A stretch of 64,000 nucleotides of DNA, taken from NCBI RefSeq assembly GCF_002234915.1, contig NZ_NEWD01000020.1, positions 1 to 64,000 of the forward strand, read 5' to 3'. Origin of the DNA: Bifidobacterium vansinderenii. GTDB lineage: Bacteria > Actinomycetota > Actinomycetes > Actinomycetales > Bifidobacteriaceae. The position numbers and the translations under genes were made by a program. The notes beneath the pieces were generated by a model. The model was not told the DNA's origin. It was given only the letters and a program-made list of their open reading frames with translations, and made no database searches. Within the stretch, counting starts at the first letter, position 1. Each line of letters opens with the position of its first letter. This document shows positions 34,476 through 43,383 of this stretch, one piece after another.

Positions 34476-35789
34476 ATGTCGGAATCCATGACCGCGATGG
34501 TGATCGCAGTGGGGATCGTATCCGTGATCGCGATCGTGCTCATCGGCCTGGCTTGGCGATACGGCGTGATGGCCGGCGAGGAGCACGCCAAGACGCGCCA
34601 CGCCGACGAACGGAACGCGACCCCACAGTCGATCTACGGCAAGGGGGTGTCCGCCGACGAGGCGTCGCGCAATCTGCTGCAGACGCTGCGCAGCGGCACC
34701 ATCATCGTCGACGGGCTTGGCGACGTACGCTATTCCAGCCCGCGACTGGACGATCTCGGCGTGGTGAACGACGGCCATCTGGTATCCGACGAGATCCGCG
34801 ACATCCTCGCCCAGGTGGCATCCGACGGAGAGATCCGCGACCGGGAGATCGAAATGACCATGCAGTCGCCGTCCGGACGGATCACCGAACAGTCGGACGT
34901 GTACCTGCAGGTGCGCATCGGACACATCGCCACGATCGAGACGTTGCCCGTCACGTTCGGCAGCGAGATCGCCAACGCCGGGGGAGCCGACGAACTCTAC
35001 GTGATCTTCCTTGAGGACATCAGCGAGAAACATCACTTCGAACAGATGCGCCGCGACTTCGTGACCAATGTGTCGCACGAGCTCAAGACGCCGGCCGGCG
35101 CGATCTCACTGCTCGCCGAGACCGTCTCCAGCGCGGCCGACGACCCGGACGCCGTACGCTACTTCTCCGGCAGGATCTCCAAGGAGTCCGCACGACTGAC
35201 CGAACTCGTGCAGAAGCTTATCGCCCTGCAGAAGGTGCAGGACGAGGACGGGCTCACCGCCACCGACAGCAAACCGGTGTCCATCCCGAGAATCGTGCGC
35301 GAGGCCGTGGCCGAAAACGAGGTGCAGGCCGCAGCCAAGCATATCGAGATTCGCATGTACTTCGGCGACGACACCGAGGGCGTGACCGCCGAAACTGCCG
35401 AAAACGGCAAACCCGACACGTCGCTCGACGACGAGATCATCGTCAACGGCGACGCCGACTCGCTCAAGACCGCGGTGAAGAACCTCGTGGAGAATGCCAT
35501 CCACTACTCGCCGGAGAACACGCACGTGGGCGTGAGCGTCCGCAAGAACGGACGCGTGCAGATCCGAGTGGTCGACCAGGGCATTGGCATTCCCGCCGAC
35601 GCGCAGAAGCGCATCTTCGAACGCTTCTACCGTGTGGACCCGGCACGCTCGCGGGCCACCGGCGGCACCGGTCTGGGACTGGCGATCACCAAGCACATCG
35701 TGCAGGACGCCGGCGGCACGATCTCCGTCTGGTCCAGGCCGGGGGAGGGCTCCACCTTCACCATCGACCTGCCCAAGGCGGAGCAGTGA
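34476..35789 (+). CDS. senX3: SenX3/PhoR-like phosphate sensor histidine kinase
   Basis: A 437-residue membrane kinase with one N-terminal helix (about 6-26), a PAS-like domain, then the DHp domain with His201 in NVSHELKTPAG. The ATP-binding domain shows ENAIHYSPEN (N box), VDQGIGIP, the F box RFYRVD and GGTGLGLAI. This single-helix layout is that of the actinomycete SenX3/PhoR kinases that work with Pst. The cognate regulator lies 395 bases further on but in convergent orientation, unlike the usual senX3-regX3 operon. Confidence 0.88.
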   Translation: MSESMTAMVIAVGIVSVIAIVLIGLAWRYGVMAGEEHAKTRHADERNATPQSIYGKGVSADEASRNLLQTLRSGTIIVDGLGDVRYSSPRLDDLGVVNDGHLVSDEIRDILAQVASDGEIRDREIEMTMQSPSGRITEQSDVYLQVRIGHIATIETLPVTFGSEIANAGGADELYVIFLEDISEKHHFEQMRRDFVTNVSHELKTPAGAISLLAETVSSAADDPDAVRYFSGRISKESARLTELVQKLIALQKVQDEDGLTATDSKPVSIPRIVREAVAENEVQAAAKHIEIRMYFGDDTEGVTAETAENGKPDTSLDDEIIVNGDADSLKTAVKNLVENAIHYSPENTHVGVSVRKNGRVQIRVVDQGIGIPADAQKRIFERFYRVDPARSRATGGTGLGLAITKHIVQDAGGTISVWSRPGEGSTFTIDLPKAEQ

Positions 35790-35829
35790 AGGCTTGGGCA
35801 GACGGGGCCGCTAGCACACATTGGTATCG

Positions 35830-36147
35830 GCCTGCGGCCGATACTGTGTTTTCTTCCCGCTGCCGCGGGAATTCCCACCTCATCCGTCGGCTTCGCCGAC
35901 ACCTTCCCCTCAAGGGGAAGGCGGCATCACGGCGGATAGTTCTATCAGGTCATACGTTGCCTTCCCCTCAGGCTGAGGCCGTAAAGCAAACGCCGGAGGC
36001 GTTTGTAGGGCTCAGACGAGCCGACAGGCGAGTGAGAAACGCCGGACGAAGTCCGTCAATTCTTGCCGAAGAAGGTGTCGGCGAAGCCGACGGATGAGGT
36101 GACGCTTTCCGAGACATCGGAAAGAAGATGCAGTATCGGCCGCAGGC
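35830..36147. repeat. composite repeat between convergent kinase and regulator genes
   Basis: 17-bp perfect inverted repeats (35830-35846 and 36131-36147) enclose a family-A pair: CACCTCATCC... at 35876 and GGATGAGGTG ending at 36101. A further GCAAACGCC/GGCGTTTG stem lies inside. The left arm is itself a hairpin, GTATCGGCC-TGC-GGCCGATAC. It fills the 395-base gap; no gene is present. Confidence 0.8.
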
Positions 36148-36184
36148 TGATTCCGGTTCCACCGCCCGCTACATTTCCGCCGAA

Positions 36185-36889
36185 CTACTCGGCAGGCTCG
36201 TCGATTTTGTAGCCGAGACCGCGCACGGTGGTGATGTAGTGCGGGTGGGCCGGATCCTCCTCGATCTTGGAACGCACACGCTTGATGTGCACGTCCAGCG
36301 TCTTGGTGTCGCCGACGTAGTCCGAGCCCCACACGCGGTCGATCAGCTGATGACGGGTGAGCACACGGCCCTTGTTTTGCATCAGATACTCAAGCAGCTC
36401 GAACTCCTTAAGCGGGAAGAACACGCTCTCGCCGTGCACGGTCACCGCATGCTGCCCCACCAGCATGCGGATCGGGCCGCACACCAGCGGAATGTCGTCG
36501 TCGCCGGAATCGGAGCCGTCGCCGCCGCCGGAACCGCGACGCAGCACCGCACGCACGCGGGCCAGCAGCTCACGGAACGAATACGGCTTGGTCACGTAGT
36601 CGTCCGCACCGATCTCCAGACCTACGACCTTGTCGATCTCCGAGCTCTTGGCCGTGAGCATGATGATCGGCACACGGCTCTGCTCGCGGATGCGGCGACA
36701 CAGTGACGTGCCATCCAGACCGGGAAGCATCAGATCAAGCAGAACCAGATCCACGCCACCCTTGGTAAACAGCTCAAGGCCCTCCTCGCCGGTGGCCGCG
36801 GCCACTACGTCATAGCCTTCATGGGTGAACTGGTAGACCAGCGGTTCCCTGTAGGATTCCTCGTCCTCAACGACCAGTATGCGGGTCAT
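36185..36889 (-). CDS. regX3: RegX3/PhoP-like phosphate response regulator
   Basis: A 234-residue OmpR-family regulator. The receiver has acidic residues at VVEDEE, the phospho-acceptor Asp52 in LLDLMLPGLDG, and Lys81 in LTAKS. The C-terminal winged helix ends TVRGLGYKID. An Asp/Gly-rich linker (about 120-135) joins the domains. It is divergent from pstS and preceded by tandem 11-bp repeats, so it probably binds the shared control region and activates the pst operon during phosphate limitation. Confidence 0.9.
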   Translation of the reverse strand: MTRILVVEDEESYREPLVYQFTHEGYDVVAAATGEEGLELFTKGGVDLVLLDLMLPGLDGTSLCRRIREQSRVPIIMLTAKSSEIDKVVGLEIGADDYVTKPYSFRELLARVRAVLRRGSGGGDGSDSGDDDIPLVCGPIRMLVGQHAVTVHGESVFFPLKEFELLEYLMQNKGRVLTRHQLIDRVWGSDYVGDTKTLDVHIKRVRSKIEEDPAHPHYITTVRGLGYKIDEPAE

Positions 36890-36908
36890 ACGATTGACTC
36901 CCCCTTGT

Positions 36909-36948
36909 GTGACTTACTCGTGACTTACTCAGGCACGGTGACTTACTC
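36909..36948 (-). promoter_or_regulatory. triple 11-bp repeat before the response regulator gene
   Basis: GTGACTTACTC occurs at 36909-36919, 36920-36930 and 36938-36948; the first two abut with an 11-bp period. On the minus strand each unit contains AGTCAC, close to the PHO-box core (G/T)TCAC. It lies 20-60 bases upstream of the regulator ATG and suits autoregulation by a dimer binding direct repeats. Confidence 0.55.
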
Positions 36949-36986
36949 AGGCACAGACAGCATACATCGCCATGCTGATACCTAGG

Positions 36987-37122
36987 ATTCACCATACAAA
37001 CGTTCAGACTTCACCTACCGTACGCCATCGAAAGCTACACAATCTACATCTGATCGATGTAGAAAGCAGATATCAGCACAAGTTCACTTTCCGTTCACCC
37101 ACAATGGTCATGGTCACCCCCA
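36987..37122 (+). promoter_or_regulatory. PHO-box cluster upstream of pstS
   Basis: GTTCACTTTCC (37082-37092) and GTTCACCCACA (37093-37103) are adjacent 11-bp units, followed by GGTCATGGTCACC (37106-37118). Further upstream ATTCACCATAC (36987) and CTTCACCTACC (37009) are 22 bp apart. These are the expected RegX3/PhoP operator form. The whole gap 36890-37252 is regulatory and holds no gene. Confidence 0.7.
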
Positions 37123-37252
37123 AGCTCCCATAATCTTGAATTGTCATAAAAAAGCGTGCTCGGCCAATGACAGCAACCTGAAGGCGGCACGCGGTCGTAA
37201 ACGTTGATTTTTCAGCGGTTTGCGGCGGAAAAGGATATAAGAGGGAATAGTT

Positions 37253-38380
37253 ATGCGAAAGAACATTCTTATGCGCTCCGTGGCCGTCATGTCCGGTCTG
37301 GCCATGCTCGCCTCCCTGGCGGCCTGCGGCGACAACACCTCCAGCTCCAGCAACGGCTCCAGCTCCAGCGCCTCCGCCGAGAAGATCTCCGGTGACTTCC
37401 AGGGCGCTGGCGCCTCCTCCCAGCAGAGCGCCGTTGAGGCCTGGATCGCTTCCTACCAGGCCACCAACCCCGACGCCAAGATCGCCTACAACCCCACCGG
37501 TTCCGGCGCTGGCGTCACCACCTTCCTCACCGGCGCTACCGCATGGGCCGGCTCCGACGCCTCCCTGACCAACGATCAGGTCAGCCAGTCCAAGGACGTG
37601 TGCGCCGACGGCACCACCGCCTTCGACATCCCGGCCTACGTCTCCCCGATCGCCGTGGTCTTCAACCTCAAGGACGTCTCCGGTCAGGGCAAGCACCTGA
37701 ACATGGACGCCGACACCATCGCCAAGATCTTCGACGGCAAGATCACCAAGTGGAACGACGAGGCCATCGCCAAGCAGAACCCGAAGGTCACCCTGCCCGA
37801 CACCGCCATCACCGTGGTGCACCGTTCCGATAAGTCCGGCACCACCCAGAACTTCGTCAGCTACCTCAAGGACGCCGCTCCGAGCTCCTGGACCTACGAC
37901 CTGAGCGAGAACTGGCCGAACGAAGTCGGCCAGGGCGGCAAGGGCACCTCCGGCGTGATCAGCACCGTCAAGCAGGCCGACGGCACCATCGGCTACGCCG
38001 ACGCCTCCCAGGCCGGCGATCTCGGCACCGTCGCCCTGAAGGTCGGCGAGAAGTACGTGCCGTACTCGGCCGAGGCCGCCTCCAAGGTCGTCGACGCCTC
38101 CCCGCTCGATGACTCCGCTCAGGGCGACAACCGCGTGGTCGTCAAGCTCGACCACAACACCACCGCCGACGGCGCCTACCCGCTGGTCCTCGTCTCCTAC
38201 GACATCGCCTGCCCGGCCTACAAGGACGCCAACACCGCCAAGTTCGTGAAGTCCTGGCTGACCTACGTGGTGAGCAAGGACGGTCAGGACGTGGCCGCCA
38301 AGAACGCCGGTTCCGCCCCGCTGTCCGACACGATGCGCGCCAAGATCACCAAGTCCATCGACGCCATCAAGACCGAGTGA
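37253..38380 (+). CDS. pstS: phosphate ABC transporter substrate-binding lipoprotein PstS
   Basis: A 375-residue lipoprotein that captures phosphate outside the membrane. The signal peptide ends in the lipobox LAAC, followed by a Ser/Asn spacer. The PstS core shows GAGASSQQ, YNPTGSGAG and VVHRSDKSGTTQNF, which carry the usual phosphate ligands. AGAGGG precedes the ATG. It heads the pstSCAB operon behind a PHO-box cluster. A hairpin follows the gene, consistent with more PstS than membrane components being made. Confidence 0.95.
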   Translation: MRKNILMRSVAVMSGLAMLASLAACGDNTSSSSNGSSSSASAEKISGDFQGAGASSQQSAVEAWIASYQATNPDAKIAYNPTGSGAGVTTFLTGATAWAGSDASLTNDQVSQSKDVCADGTTAFDIPAYVSPIAVVFNLKDVSGQGKHLNMDADTIAKIFDGKITKWNDEAIAKQNPKVTLPDTAITVVHRSDKSGTTQNFVSYLKDAAPSSWTYDLSENWPNEVGQGGKGTSGVISTVKQADGTIGYADASQAGDLGTVALKVGEKYVPYSAEAASKVVDASPLDDSAQGDNRVVVKLDHNTTADGAYPLVLVSYDIACPAYKDANTAKFVKSWLTYVVSKDGQDVAAKNAGSAPLSDTMRAKITKSIDAIKTE

Positions 38381-38424
38381 TCCGAGCGATTCGGTAGCTG
38401 AGTCCAGGAATCGAAAATTCGATC

Positions 38425-38466
38425 AGGCCGCAGTGCTTCCGCCTGAAGCGAGAGACACTGCGGCCT
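38425..38466 (+). terminator. intercistronic hairpin between pstS and pstC
   Basis: AGGCCGCAGTG (38425-38435) pairs perfectly with CACTGCGGCCT (38456-38466), with an inner GCTTC/GAAGC helix. There is no T-run. Such elements after binding-protein genes protect the upstream message or attenuate downstream reading. Confidence 0.7.
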
Positions 38467-38509
38467 CATCGGGTTTCAATCCGATCATCAATTCGTGTAA
38501 GGAGAACCC

Positions 38510-39463
38510 GTGAGTTCGCAAGACAAAGCGGCAGTTCAGGAGAATACCGGAAAGACCGCGGATAAGGTCTTCAAGGTCATCGCCTACGCCGCTGGCATTC
38601 TGATCCTCGTCGCGCTCGCAGCAGTGTTCCTGTTCCTGCTGTTCCGTGCGTGGCCCCTCATCGGCGGAGACCAGTCCGCCAACGCCGCCACCGTGGAATC
38701 CTTCACCGGTGGCAAGGCGCACAACTTCTGGCAGTACGTCGGACCGCTCGTGTTCGGCACCGTGCTCGTCGCAGCCCTGGCACTGATCATCGCCTTCTTC
38801 ATCGCCGTGGGCATCGCGCTGTTCATCTCGCACTACGCGCCCAAGCAGCTGGCCGTGGTGCTGAGCTCCGTCGTGGACCTGCTGGCCGCCATCCCCTCCG
38901 TTATCTACGGTCTGTGGGGCGGTCTGATCCTGGTTCCGGCCATCGGTCCGTTCTGGAACTGGGTGGCCACCTACCTCGGTTGGATCCCGATCTTCAAGGG
39001 ACCTGCCGCCAGCCCGGCCCGTACGGTCGCCACGGTCGCCGTGGTGCTCGCCGTCATGATCCTGCCGATCATCACCTCCGTGTCTCGCGATATCTTCCAG
39101 CAGGCCCCGCGTCTGCAGCAGGAGGCCGCGCTCGGCCTCGGCGCCACCAAGTGGGAGATGATCAAGCTGGCCGTGATCCCGTTCGGCAAGTCCGGCGTCA
39201 TCTCCGCCTCCATGCTCGGCCTTGGTCGTGCACTCGGTGAGACGATGGCCGTCCTCATGATCCTGTCCCCGGGCCTCACCTACTCGGTCAAGCTTCTTCA
39301 GGCTTCGCAGAGCCAGACGATCGCCGCGAACATCGCCGCGCAGTATCCTGAAGCCAACGATTTGGGCGTTTCCACGCTGATTGGAACCGGTCTGGTGCTG
39401 TTCATCATCACCTTCCTGGTCAACTTCATCGCCCGCAAGATCACTGAGAAAGCGAGCGTGTGA
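38510..39463 (+). CDS. pstC: phosphate ABC permease PstC
   Basis: A 317-residue inner permease with six membrane helices. The EAA-type loop EAALGLGATKWEMIKLAVIP contacts the PstB ATPase. The start is GTG at 38510 behind AAGGAG. Its TGA overlaps the pstA ATG by one base (TGATG), indicating translational coupling. Confidence 0.95.
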   Translation: MSSQDKAAVQENTGKTADKVFKVIAYAAGILILVALAAVFLFLLFRAWPLIGGDQSANAATVESFTGGKAHNFWQYVGPLVFGTVLVAALALIIAFFIAVGIALFISHYAPKQLAVVLSSVVDLLAAIPSVIYGLWGGLILVPAIGPFWNWVATYLGWIPIFKGPAASPARTVATVAVVLAVMILPIITSVSRDIFQQAPRLQQEAALGLGATKWEMIKLAVIPFGKSGVISASMLGLGRALGETMAVLMILSPGLTYSVKLLQASQSQTIAANIAAQYPEANDLGVSTLIGTGLVLFIITFLVNFIARKITEKASV

Positions 39464-40449
39464 TGACTTCCGCAAACACCTCCGTCAAGGTTCCCCAGCC
39501 TGACTTCGACAAGCTGGCACCCACTCGTTCCTTCATCCAGGCGCGCAAGCGCAAGGACGCGATCATGCGAGGCCTCATCTATGTGGCCTTCATCATCGCT
39601 CTGATCCCGCTGATCTCCGTGCTGTGGGCCACATTGGTCAACGGTCTCAAGCGCCTGAACCTGAACTTCCTCTCCTACAACATGACCGGCGTCATCGGCG
39701 GCAACCCGACCCCGTCCGGTGGTTACGGCGGCGTGCTCCACGCCATCATCGGTACGCTCGAGATCACCTTCGGCGCCATGGTCATCTCCATCCCGATCGG
39801 TCTGATGTGCGCCGTGTACCTTGTGGAGTATGCGAACCGCAAGGACAAGCTCGCCAAGTCGGTCTCCCTGCTCGTCGACGTGATGAGCGGTATTCCGTCC
39901 ATCGTCGCAGGTCTGTTCGCCTACTCGATGTTCACGATCTTCTTCGGACCGGGTACCATCAACGGTTTCGAAGGCTCTGTTGCACTGTCTCTGCTGATGA
40001 TCCCGACCGTCGTCAAGACCAGTGAGGAAATGCTCAAGATCGTGCCTCACGATCTTCGCGAGGCCTCCTACGCGCTGGGCGTCACCAAGCAGCGTACGAT
40101 CACCAAGATCGTGCTGCGCACCGCACTGCCGGGCATTGTCTCCGGTGTGATTCTGGCAATTGCGCGAGTCATCGGCGAGACCGCCCCGCTGCTTATGACC
40201 GCAGGCTTCATCTCCAGCACCAACGTCAACCTGTTCAGCGGACAGATGACTACGCTTCCGGTGTACGTCTACCAGGAGTACAGCAAGCTCTCCGTGACCT
40301 GCCCTGCCGCCGCCGACGCCAGCTGCGTGCCCACCATCCCGATGGAGCGCGCATGGGCCGCCGCCCTCGTGCTGATCGTGGTCGTGCTGCTGCTGAACCT
40401 GCTCGGACGCTGGGTCGCCAAGGTCTTCGCCGTGAAGTCGGAACAGTAA
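39463..40449 (+). CDS. pstA: phosphate ABC permease PstA
   Basis: A 328-residue partner permease with six helices and the loop EASYALGVTKQRTITKIVL for PstB. I choose ATG 39463, which overlaps the pstC stop, over the GTG three bases earlier. A hydrophilic N-terminal tail of about 40 residues precedes the first helix. The last extracellular loop contains two Cys residues (TCPAAADASCVP), possibly a disulphide. Confidence 0.95.
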   Translation: MTSANTSVKVPQPDFDKLAPTRSFIQARKRKDAIMRGLIYVAFIIALIPLISVLWATLVNGLKRLNLNFLSYNMTGVIGGNPTPSGGYGGVLHAIIGTLEITFGAMVISIPIGLMCAVYLVEYANRKDKLAKSVSLLVDVMSGIPSIVAGLFAYSMFTIFFGPGTINGFEGSVALSLLMIPTVVKTSEEMLKIVPHDLREASYALGVTKQRTITKIVLRTALPGIVSGVILAIARVIGETAPLLMTAGFISSTNVNLFSGQMTTLPVYVYQEYSKLSVTCPAAADASCVPTIPMERAWAAALVLIVVVLLLNLLGRWVAKVFAVKSEQ

Positions 40450-40485
40450 GTCGCCGCATAGAACGAATCAAGTTAAGGAAAACAA

Positions 40486-41265
40486 ATGGGACAGCGAATT
40501 GATGTCAACCATCTGAACGTCTACTACGGCAACTTCCTCGCCGTCGAAGACGTCAACATGAAGATCGAACCGAACAAGGTCACCGCGTTCATCGGACCTT
40601 CCGGTTGCGGTAAGTCCACCGTGCTGCGCACGCTCGACCGCATGCACGAGATCATCCCCGGTGCTCACTGCAAGGGCGAGGTCCTGCTCGAAGGCAAGAA
40701 CCTCTACGCTCCTGACGTCGACCCCGTGGAAGTGCGCCGCGACGTCGGCATGGTGTTCCAGCGCCCGAACCCGTTCCCCACGATGTCCATCCGTGAGAAC
40801 GTGCTCGCCGGTGCGAAGCTGAACAACCGCAAGATCAGCAAGTCCGACGCCGACGATCTGGTCGAATGGGCTCTGCGTGGCGCCAACCTGTGGGAAGAGG
40901 TCAAGGATCGTCTTGACAACCCCGGCATCGGCCTGTCCGGTGGTCAGCAGCAGCGTCTGTGCATCGCCCGCGCCGTGGCCGTGCACCCGCAGGTGCTGCT
41001 CATGGACGAGCCCTGCTCCGCTCTGGACCCGATCTCGACGCTGGCCGTCGAGGATCTGATCAACGAGCTCAAGGGCGACTACACGATCGTGATCGTGACC
41101 CACAACATGCAGCAGGCAGCTCGTATCGCCGACTACACCGGCTTCTTCAACCTGAAGGCCGTCGGCCAGCCTGGCCACCTCGAGTACTTCGCCGACACGA
41201 GCACCATGTTCAACAATCCTCAGAACGAAGAGGCCGAGCGTTACATCTCCGGCCGCTTCGGCTGA
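40486..41265 (+). CDS. pstB: phosphate ABC ATPase PstB
   Basis: A 259-residue ATPase of the phosphate importer. Walker [11 protein letters not shown]-loop VFQRPNPFP, signature LSGGQQQR and Walker [14 protein letters not shown] (the Cys variant is typical of PstB) are all intact. AAGGA precedes the ATG, 36 bases after pstA. No phoU follows, unlike many pst operons; it must be elsewhere or absent. Confidence 0.96.
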   Translation: MGQRIDVNHLNVYYGNFLAVEDVNMKIEPNKVTAFIGPSGCGKSTVLRTLDRMHEIIPGAHCKGEVLLEGKNLYAPDVDPVEVRRDVGMVFQRPNPFPTMSIRENVLAGAKLNNRKISKSDADDLVEWALRGANLWEEVKDRLDNPGIGLSGGQQQRLCIARAVAVHPQVLLMDEPCSALDPISTLAVEDLINELKGDYTIVIVTHNMQQAARIADYTGFFNLKAVGQPGHLEYFADTSTMFNNPQNEEAERYISGRFG

Positions 41266-41461
41266 TCCACTCCGCCGGGAGAACTTTCGCATAGTCGCGC
41301 TCGCACGGGTCATGTGCGGTCGGTGTGCGTGGAGGCCGTATGGTTGCACGCGGCTTCCATACCGCCGTCGGCGGCGCGTGGCCTGATGCTCGCGACATTC
41401 CCTCCTCCCGGCGGTTTTATTCTTCCCCTGTGTTTTTCTTCTCTCCACTGGGGATGCCAAG

Positions 41462-41498
41462 GGCTCCTGCACTGCCTCCGGGCAGACAGGAGCCTTTT
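41462..41498 (+). terminator. terminator of the pst operon
   Basis: GGCTCCTG pairs with CAGGAGCC around an inner CTGCC/GGCAG helix, followed by TTTT. The stretch 41266-41461 before it contains no gene that I can support. Confidence 0.8.
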
Positions 41499-41513
41499 GT
41501 ATATCTGCATACG

Positions 41514-41551
41514 AAAAATCCCCGCATCGGACAAACCAGATGCGGGGATTT
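41514..41551 (-). terminator. terminator of the lytic transglycosylase gene
   Basis: AAATCCCCGCATC (41516-41528) pairs perfectly with GATGCGGGGATTT (41539-41551). On the minus strand the stem is followed by TTTTT. It works in both directions and separates the convergent genes. Confidence 0.9.
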
Positions 41552-41572
41552 CTGTGTGTGAGAATTGATCGA

Positions 41573-42616
41573 TCAGTAGCTGTGGTGCGACAGCCAGTAC
41601 GTGTAGGCCTGCTGGATTCCGCCGTAGCGGTCGTTGCAGTAGCCGATGAACCACTTGAGCTGCGTCTGGTAGTTGGTCTTCCAGTCGGAGCCTGCGGACG
41701 CCATCTTGCTGCCGGGCAGGGCCTGCGGCAGGCCGTATGCGCCGGAGGAGGCGTTGGTGGCCGTCACGTTCCAGCCGGACTCGTGGTTGATGATGTACAC
41801 CATGCCGGTGAAATCGGCCTCGGAGTAGCCGTTGGCGAGCAGGTAGTCGTGCGCCCACTGCTGCATGTCGCTGGCCGGGATGGTGGTGCCGATGTCGGAG
41901 GACGACGAATCGGACGAATTCGAATTCGACGAAGACGAGGAGGAGGAAGAGGACGACGTGCTGCCGGTGCCGATGAGCACCACCTTGTTCACAGGCGCCT
42001 TCTTCACGTAGGAGCTGATCGTGTTGCTGGAGACGACGTTGCCGCCGGACTTGGTGACCAGATTCGTGGCCTCCATCACACCGGCCTCGCCTTCGGTCTT
42101 CACCTTGGTGGTGCCGGCCGGCAGGGAGTCGGTCTTCTCCTCGACCGTGTTGAACGGGATCTCGGTGTCGGCGGTTTCGATGGTGCTGCCCGCGCGCTCG
42201 ATGGTGATGGTCGTGGACTCGGTCACCTTGGTGTCGAGGCTGGGGGAGACGGAATCCTCCGGCTCCAGCGTGATGCTGCCCTGATCGAGCACGGACTTGA
42301 CATCGGTGAAGTCGGTGCCCAGCACGAGACGGGATTCGCCGTTGATGACGACCTTCACATAGGAGGTGTTGGCGTCGGATCCACGGGCGTCGCCACGGGA
42401 TGCGGCCTTGAACGCACTGACCTCGTCGCTCTTGGTGGCGGAATACGAGGAGATGCTGTGCTGCGAGTGGTTGGTGTTCGTCTGATAGAAGTCACGGGAG
42501 ACGATGCCGCCACCGATCAGTAGTGCCGCCGCGGCGCTTCCAGCCGCGATGCGCATCCACTGACGCTTGGTAAGACGCTTGAGGATGAATTCCTTCGGTT
42601 TGCGATGACTCGCCAT
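41573..42616 (-). CDS. G5-domain cell-wall lytic transglycosylase-like protein
   Basis: A 347-residue secreted or anchored peptidoglycan enzyme. An N-terminal signal anchor (about 22-42) is followed by one DUF348 unit (VLDQGSITLEPEDSVSP), a G5 domain (TEIPFNTVEEKTDSLPAGTT to KAPVNKVVLIGT), a long Ser/Asn linker and a C-terminal SLT/Apf-like domain with the catalytic Glu in INHESGWN. The order DUF348-G5-lytic domain matches RpfB of other actinomycetes, though the last domain is of the Apf/SLT type and not classical Rpf. It probably remodels the septal wall. AAGGAG lies ahead of the ATG. Confidence 0.87.
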   Translation of the reverse strand: MASHRKPKEFILKRLTKRQWMRIAAGSAAAALLIGGGIVSRDFYQTNTNHSQHSISSYSATKSDEVSAFKAASRGDARGSDANTSYVKVVINGESRLVLGTDFTDVKSVLDQGSITLEPEDSVSPSLDTKVTESTTITIERAGSTIETADTEIPFNTVEEKTDSLPAGTTKVKTEGEAGVMEATNLVTKSGGNVVSSNTISSYVKKAPVNKVVLIGTGSTSSSSSSSSSSNSNSSDSSSSDIGTTIPASDMQQWAHDYLLANGYSEADFTGMVYIINHESGWNVTATNASSGAYGLPQALPGSKMASAGSDWKTNYQTQLKWFIGYCNDRYGGIQQAYTYWLSHHSY

Positions 42617-42683
42617 GAAGCTCCTTAGATCGACCGATAAGGCTCACACTGCCTCCATATTCTACCGATCGGTTATGACGAAG

Positions 42684-42724
42684 AAAAAAATTCCGGTGTG
42701 CCGTACACCGTGTCGGCACACCGG
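42684..42724 (-). terminator. terminator of the thioredoxin gene
   Basis: CCGGTGTGCC (42693-42702) pairs with GGCACACCGG (42715-42724). On the minus strand the stem is followed by AATTTTTTT. Confidence 0.9.
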
Positions 42725-42751
42725 ACGTGATATATTAGCGGATTTTTGCGA

Positions 42752-43108
42752 TTATTCGGCCTCGACGGTGCTTGTCTTCGGCTCGTCCTCGGTCTCCTTG
42801 ACCTTGCCGATCAGCGTCTCGAGATCGGAGGGGCGCAGTGCGCCGGCCTGCTTGAACACCACTTCGCCGTTGCGAATCGCGATCAGCGTGGGTACTGCGG
42901 AGATGCCTGCGGCCTGTGCCAGACCCTGCTGCTGGTCGATGTCCACCTTGGCGAAGTACACGTCATCGTGCGCTTCCGAAGCCTTCTCGAAGGTCGGGCC
43001 GAACGCGCGGCACGGTCCGCACCACGTGGCCCAGAAATCGATGAACACGATCGGGTTCTTGGTGATCGTCTCTTCGAAGTTCTCGGTGGTCAGCTCGTGG
43101 GTAGCCAT
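42752..43108 (-). CDS. trx: thioredoxin
   Basis: A 118-residue thioredoxin with the active site WATWCGPCRAF (Cys30, Cys33) and the cis-proline segment ISAVPTLIAI. AGAGGAGAG precedes the ATG. It reduces protein disulphides in the cytosol and is electron donor for peroxiredoxins and reductases. No thioredoxin reductase gene is adjacent. The upstream gap of 275 bases to the next gene holds both promoters. Confidence 0.95.
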   Translation of the reverse strand: MATHELTTENFEETITKNPIVFIDFWATWCGPCRAFGPTFEKASEAHDDVYFAKVDIDQQQGLAQAAGISAVPTLIAIRNGEVVFKQAGALRPSDLETLIGKVKETEDEPKTSTVEAE

Positions 43109-43383
43109 AATCGCTCTCCTCTGCGTCTTGTATGCGTTCTGCTTTGCGGCGTGCGGATGTTCGCGGCCGCATATACGGTGATTGCACTCCTCTTATATAG
43201 GCGTGATCCTACATATGGGTTGAGCCGCTATAAGCATCTCACAGCATGGCGCGACACGACAGTGCGTAAGCTCTTGGCGCAGTGCGTCGCTGCACGTGCG
43301 TGGCGTTGCTTCCCACGATGTATTTCGGGAACGTACAGATCGTCGTCATGAAAAGGTCATGTGGCGGGCCGATAATGGGGATC

